Assembly: GCA_030762175.1 (NCBI GenBank)
Contig: CM060833.1
Coordinates: 67,226,001-67,290,000 of the forward strand
Direction: 5' to 3'
Length of the DNA: 64,000 nucleotides
Source: Metallyticus violacea
Taxonomy: Eukaryota; Arthropoda; Insecta; Mantodea; Metallyticidae
Shown here: one piece after another, positions 61,808-64,000 of the stretch
How the letters are laid out: each line of letters opens with the position of its first letter
Numbering within the stretch: position 1 is the first letter of the stretch
Made by a program: the position numbers and the translations under genes
The notes under the pieces: generated by a model
What the model saw: only the letters and a program-made list of their open reading frames with translations
The model's database searches: none
Told to the model about the DNA's origin: nothing

Positions 61808-61872
61808 GAAAGTTCTAGAAGTTACTCTACCTCAATAACCGCACCCGCGCGCTAGGTGGCCTGGTTATAAAA
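61808..61872 (+). promoter_or_regulatory. Heat-shock-element triplet followed by a TATA box
   Basis: gaaagttctagaa (61808-61820) is a perfect three-unit heat-shock element (GAAnnTTCnnGAA). A TATA box, tataaaa, lies at 61866-61872, 46 bp further on, after a CpG-containing spacer. This is the order seen in heat-inducible promoters. No heat-shock protein ORF follows. An AATAAA-type signal lies downstream near 62020, so a retrotransposon LTR with its own promoter is a possible host. Confidence 0.35.
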
Positions 61873-62493
61873 TGTAAAATATGTTGTAATTACCTGGAAG
61901 AAGACACTGCATGCTAAACTGGGGCATAAAACTTGCTGAACCCTCAAGTCATAGTCAGTTATCATTGTATTCTGGACATACTCCAAGTCACTCTTTATTC
62001 TCTTAATTATAAATAAAATTTTTCTCAAACCTCTGACCCTATACTAAACTTAAAAATATTTTATTATATGTCATTTTAATCCAAATCTTGAGTCATCTCT
62101 TTTCGTCTGTTTCGTCGTTCCTTGACAAATAAATTGTTCATCTAAATTCCCATGAATTTAGTAAATGTCTTACCGTATCTAATCCTTTCCTGAAACCGAA
62201 AACAATCTCTCTTCTATACTATCGCCTCTCCGTGAACGTTTAGTTCTTTATAAAAAGCAAGAGAATTTTCTTCTTCCATAAAGAATGCACTATGTGCTCG
62301 TCCATGCTTTCAAATTTGGTTATTGTTCTTCAAACATTTTTTCTCTAATCTCGCTATGTCTGTTCAGTTGTTATTATCCAACTAATTTTCGTGACATTTC
62401 AAGCAATTTTTTTTAAAAATAGGCCAATAAATCAACATTTTCTCCATCTCAAAGATTAGGGTGCCCATTTCCAGTTTCTACTAAAGAATGTCA
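61873..62493. other. No gene seen
   Basis: Possibly the transcribed part of an LTR or gene driven by the motifs at 61808-61872. No coding content is recognised. Confidence 0.45.
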
Positions 62494-63400
62494 TAACTAT
62501 TTCTTTTTAACGTAGTCTCCCTCACTCTCGATACAAGTTGTATCCTCTGAAACCAATCATGGAAACAGTCCTACCATTACTTCTTTAGAGATGGCATCAA
62601 CCTCCTCTTCGAATGTTACAACAATTGCTTTCGGATTCCCAAATTGATAGTCTTCAGTTTTTCCTAACAGAAGCAAGAAAATGTTTCGTGGAGCCAGACC
62701 TGGGAAGCGCGGTGGGTGTCACATACGAGTCTGTTAGAAATTTCATTGTTTTCAAAGCTGCGTCTACAAAGTGAAACAACAATCCTCGCAGCAGACTTTG
62801 TTCTTCTTTCTGCTGGTGTTTTGAAGATCCTGGGGAGGCAACTGTGGTGTACCAGTTGACAATGACTGGTTTTTGATCGTGCTATGGAATGGTTACAATA
62901 TGGCCACTTGCAGAGAAGAAACTGGCAACTACCTTCCGACTCGTTTAACCTTCGCTAGAAAGGGAAGACTCAGATCTCTGACTGACTTTTCATTCCTGGT
63001 TGTATGGATAAATGCAGCCTTCGTCACCTAAGAAGATAACTTGGACACATCAGGAGCTGACATTGTCGAAATAACCATTTCCTGGCACCGTTTCACTCTT
63101 GGTGCCTTTTGTTCTTTTTTAAGGTTGCGACAACGAAGTTTCCTCACATGAAAATATTTGTGCAGGACTTCTGGCACCTGCGGCGAATAAAGGTTTAGAT
63201 CTTTCTCTATCTCCTTGTAACCTACTCACAGATAGTTCTTCACTATGATTTCTACTCGAGCGATATTTTCATCTGAACTACTCTTGCTGGATGCCCCATG
63301 TACTCCTTTTTCAATGCTGTTCTTCCTCCTCTGAATTCTACAAATCAGTGATAGATTTCTGTATATGAAGGAGTCATAAACGCCCCGTATCATTTTAGGC
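62494..63400 (-). pseudogene. mariner-family transposase, heavily degenerate (relic D)
   Basis: On the minus strand, in shifting frames, the N-terminal half reads SSSDENIARVEIIVKNYL, VLHKYFHVRKLRCRNL and KKEQKAPRVKRCQEM (about 63290-63080). This corresponds to the second helix-turn-helix, then the MRKxxARxVPxxLTxEQKxxRVxxCxE block. IQPGMKSQS (about 63000) matches the block after the first catalytic Asp. HPPRFPGLAPRNIFLLL (about 62720) is the third catalytic block with Asp replaced. The end, EEEVDAISKEV and SEGDYVKK, lies near 62600-62500. Many stops make it dead. The sequence differs from relics A and B and element C. Confidence 0.75.
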
Positions 63401-63499
63401 ATTCTCGTTGGCTGAGGCTGCTTTTATAACCATAAAAAGAAATGCCTTCGAGTGACCATCTTAGAACATCAGACATAGAGGGCAGCTATCCTTTACTGT

Positions 63500-64000
63500 C
63501 TTATAAACCTTCCCGTAAGGGGGGCGCGGCTTCGGTTGTTGCTCTACAGATGCTCCAGGTGCGGGCTCTGCGGACCCTGAGTACCCGTGGTACCTCTGAC
63601 GTTACTAGAGGAAGCCGGGCCGGACTTGAGAGGAGCCCCTCACGAAAGGGAGTTGTCCGGATTGGGTTGGACTCGGCGTGGCAGTGGTTCCCGGAACTCA
63701 CGGATAATTGAGTACTCGCAAGAGCGGAGTGTCCCAGGGGAGTGCCCAAGGCGTGTACCCTGGGGGCCGGTGCGCCGGAATCTCCGTCTTTGTGAGGCGG
63801 TGGTGGCTTCCTTAATGCCGGGGTCACTCACCCCTATAAAGGAGTAGGTCTAAGCTAGTACGACCTATCAGCCAGTGAAACTCTGGTAGCTGGGTGCGCT
63901 CGGCTTTTGAGCTGCAGTTCACTCGGTGCGCTTGGGCGACGTAATCGCCTGCAGCCGAATGGCGGGTCGGTTTAGGAAACAAGGTACCGTCCTAATGCAA
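63500..64000. other. GC-rich, CpG-rich block running off the window edge
   Basis: From about 63505 the base composition changes abruptly (ggggggcgcggcttcgg, cgtgtaccctgggggccggt). Open frames of 60-108 codons exist on both strands (63442-63711 and 63587-63847 plus; 63827-63501 minus), as expected from GC-rich DNA, and none is recognisable. A TATA-like ctataaagg lies near 63835. It could be a 5' untranslated region of a non-LTR element, a host CpG-rich promoter or a gene start beyond the window. Confidence 0.4.

Overview
The window looks like intergenic or intronic DNA from an animal genome, most likely an arthropod and probably an insect. It is AT-rich with many microsatellites and has no operon structure and no intact conventional gene. 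Every piece I can recognise is transposon-derived: mariner/Tc1 transposases, a DUF4817-type transposase, non-LTR retrotransposons and tRNA-derived SINEs. The main SINE resembles tRNA-headed SINEs known from cockroaches, termites and related insects. I offer that placement from memory of the family type and hold it weakly.

Layout. 1-6.3 kb: right part of an inverted-repeat element, a dead antisense mariner (811-1666), a full SINE with target-site duplications (2197-2490), an unexplained 178-codon ORF (4289-4825) and a 196-bp hairpin (6038-6233). 6.3-15 kb: almost featureless AT-rich DNA with two SINEs. 15.3-17 kb: a possible piggyBac relic beside a SINE. 18-27 kb: microsatellites and little else. 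27.4-29.8 kb: an LTR-like stretch, a mariner N-terminal fragment and a 37-bp micro-retroposon. 32.9-37 kb: an internally deleted DUF4817 transposase, a LINE endonuclease fragment interrupted by a SINE, a second SINE family and a LINE 3' end. 42.6-45.4 kb: the clearest mosaic, an almost complete mariner with matching terminal inverted repeats inserted in the 3' part of an antisense LINE. 46.4-50.7 kb: LTR-like DNA, two SINEs, a SINE of the second family split by about 730 bp, and a second copy of the inverted-repeat element seen at position 1. 52.5-57.4 kb: microsatellite, a CpG-rich promoter-like or exon-like island (54.27-54.56 kb) and two SINEs. 59.6-63.4 kb: LINE reverse-transcriptase C-terminus, the second deleted DUF4817 transposase, a heat-shock-element plus TATA motif and a fourth mariner relic. 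63.5-64 kb: a strikingly GC-rich block that runs off the edge.

The elements do not cooperate in a pathway. They record successive insertions: DNA transposons decaying in place, non-LTR elements arriving 5'-truncated, and SINEs copied by target-primed reverse transcription, several with still-perfect duplications. I found no convincing new biological system. The most useful leads are the nested mariner, the paired deletion derivatives, the micro-retroposon, and the two CpG-rich islands at 54.3 kb and 63.5 kb, which could mark host promoters or exons.
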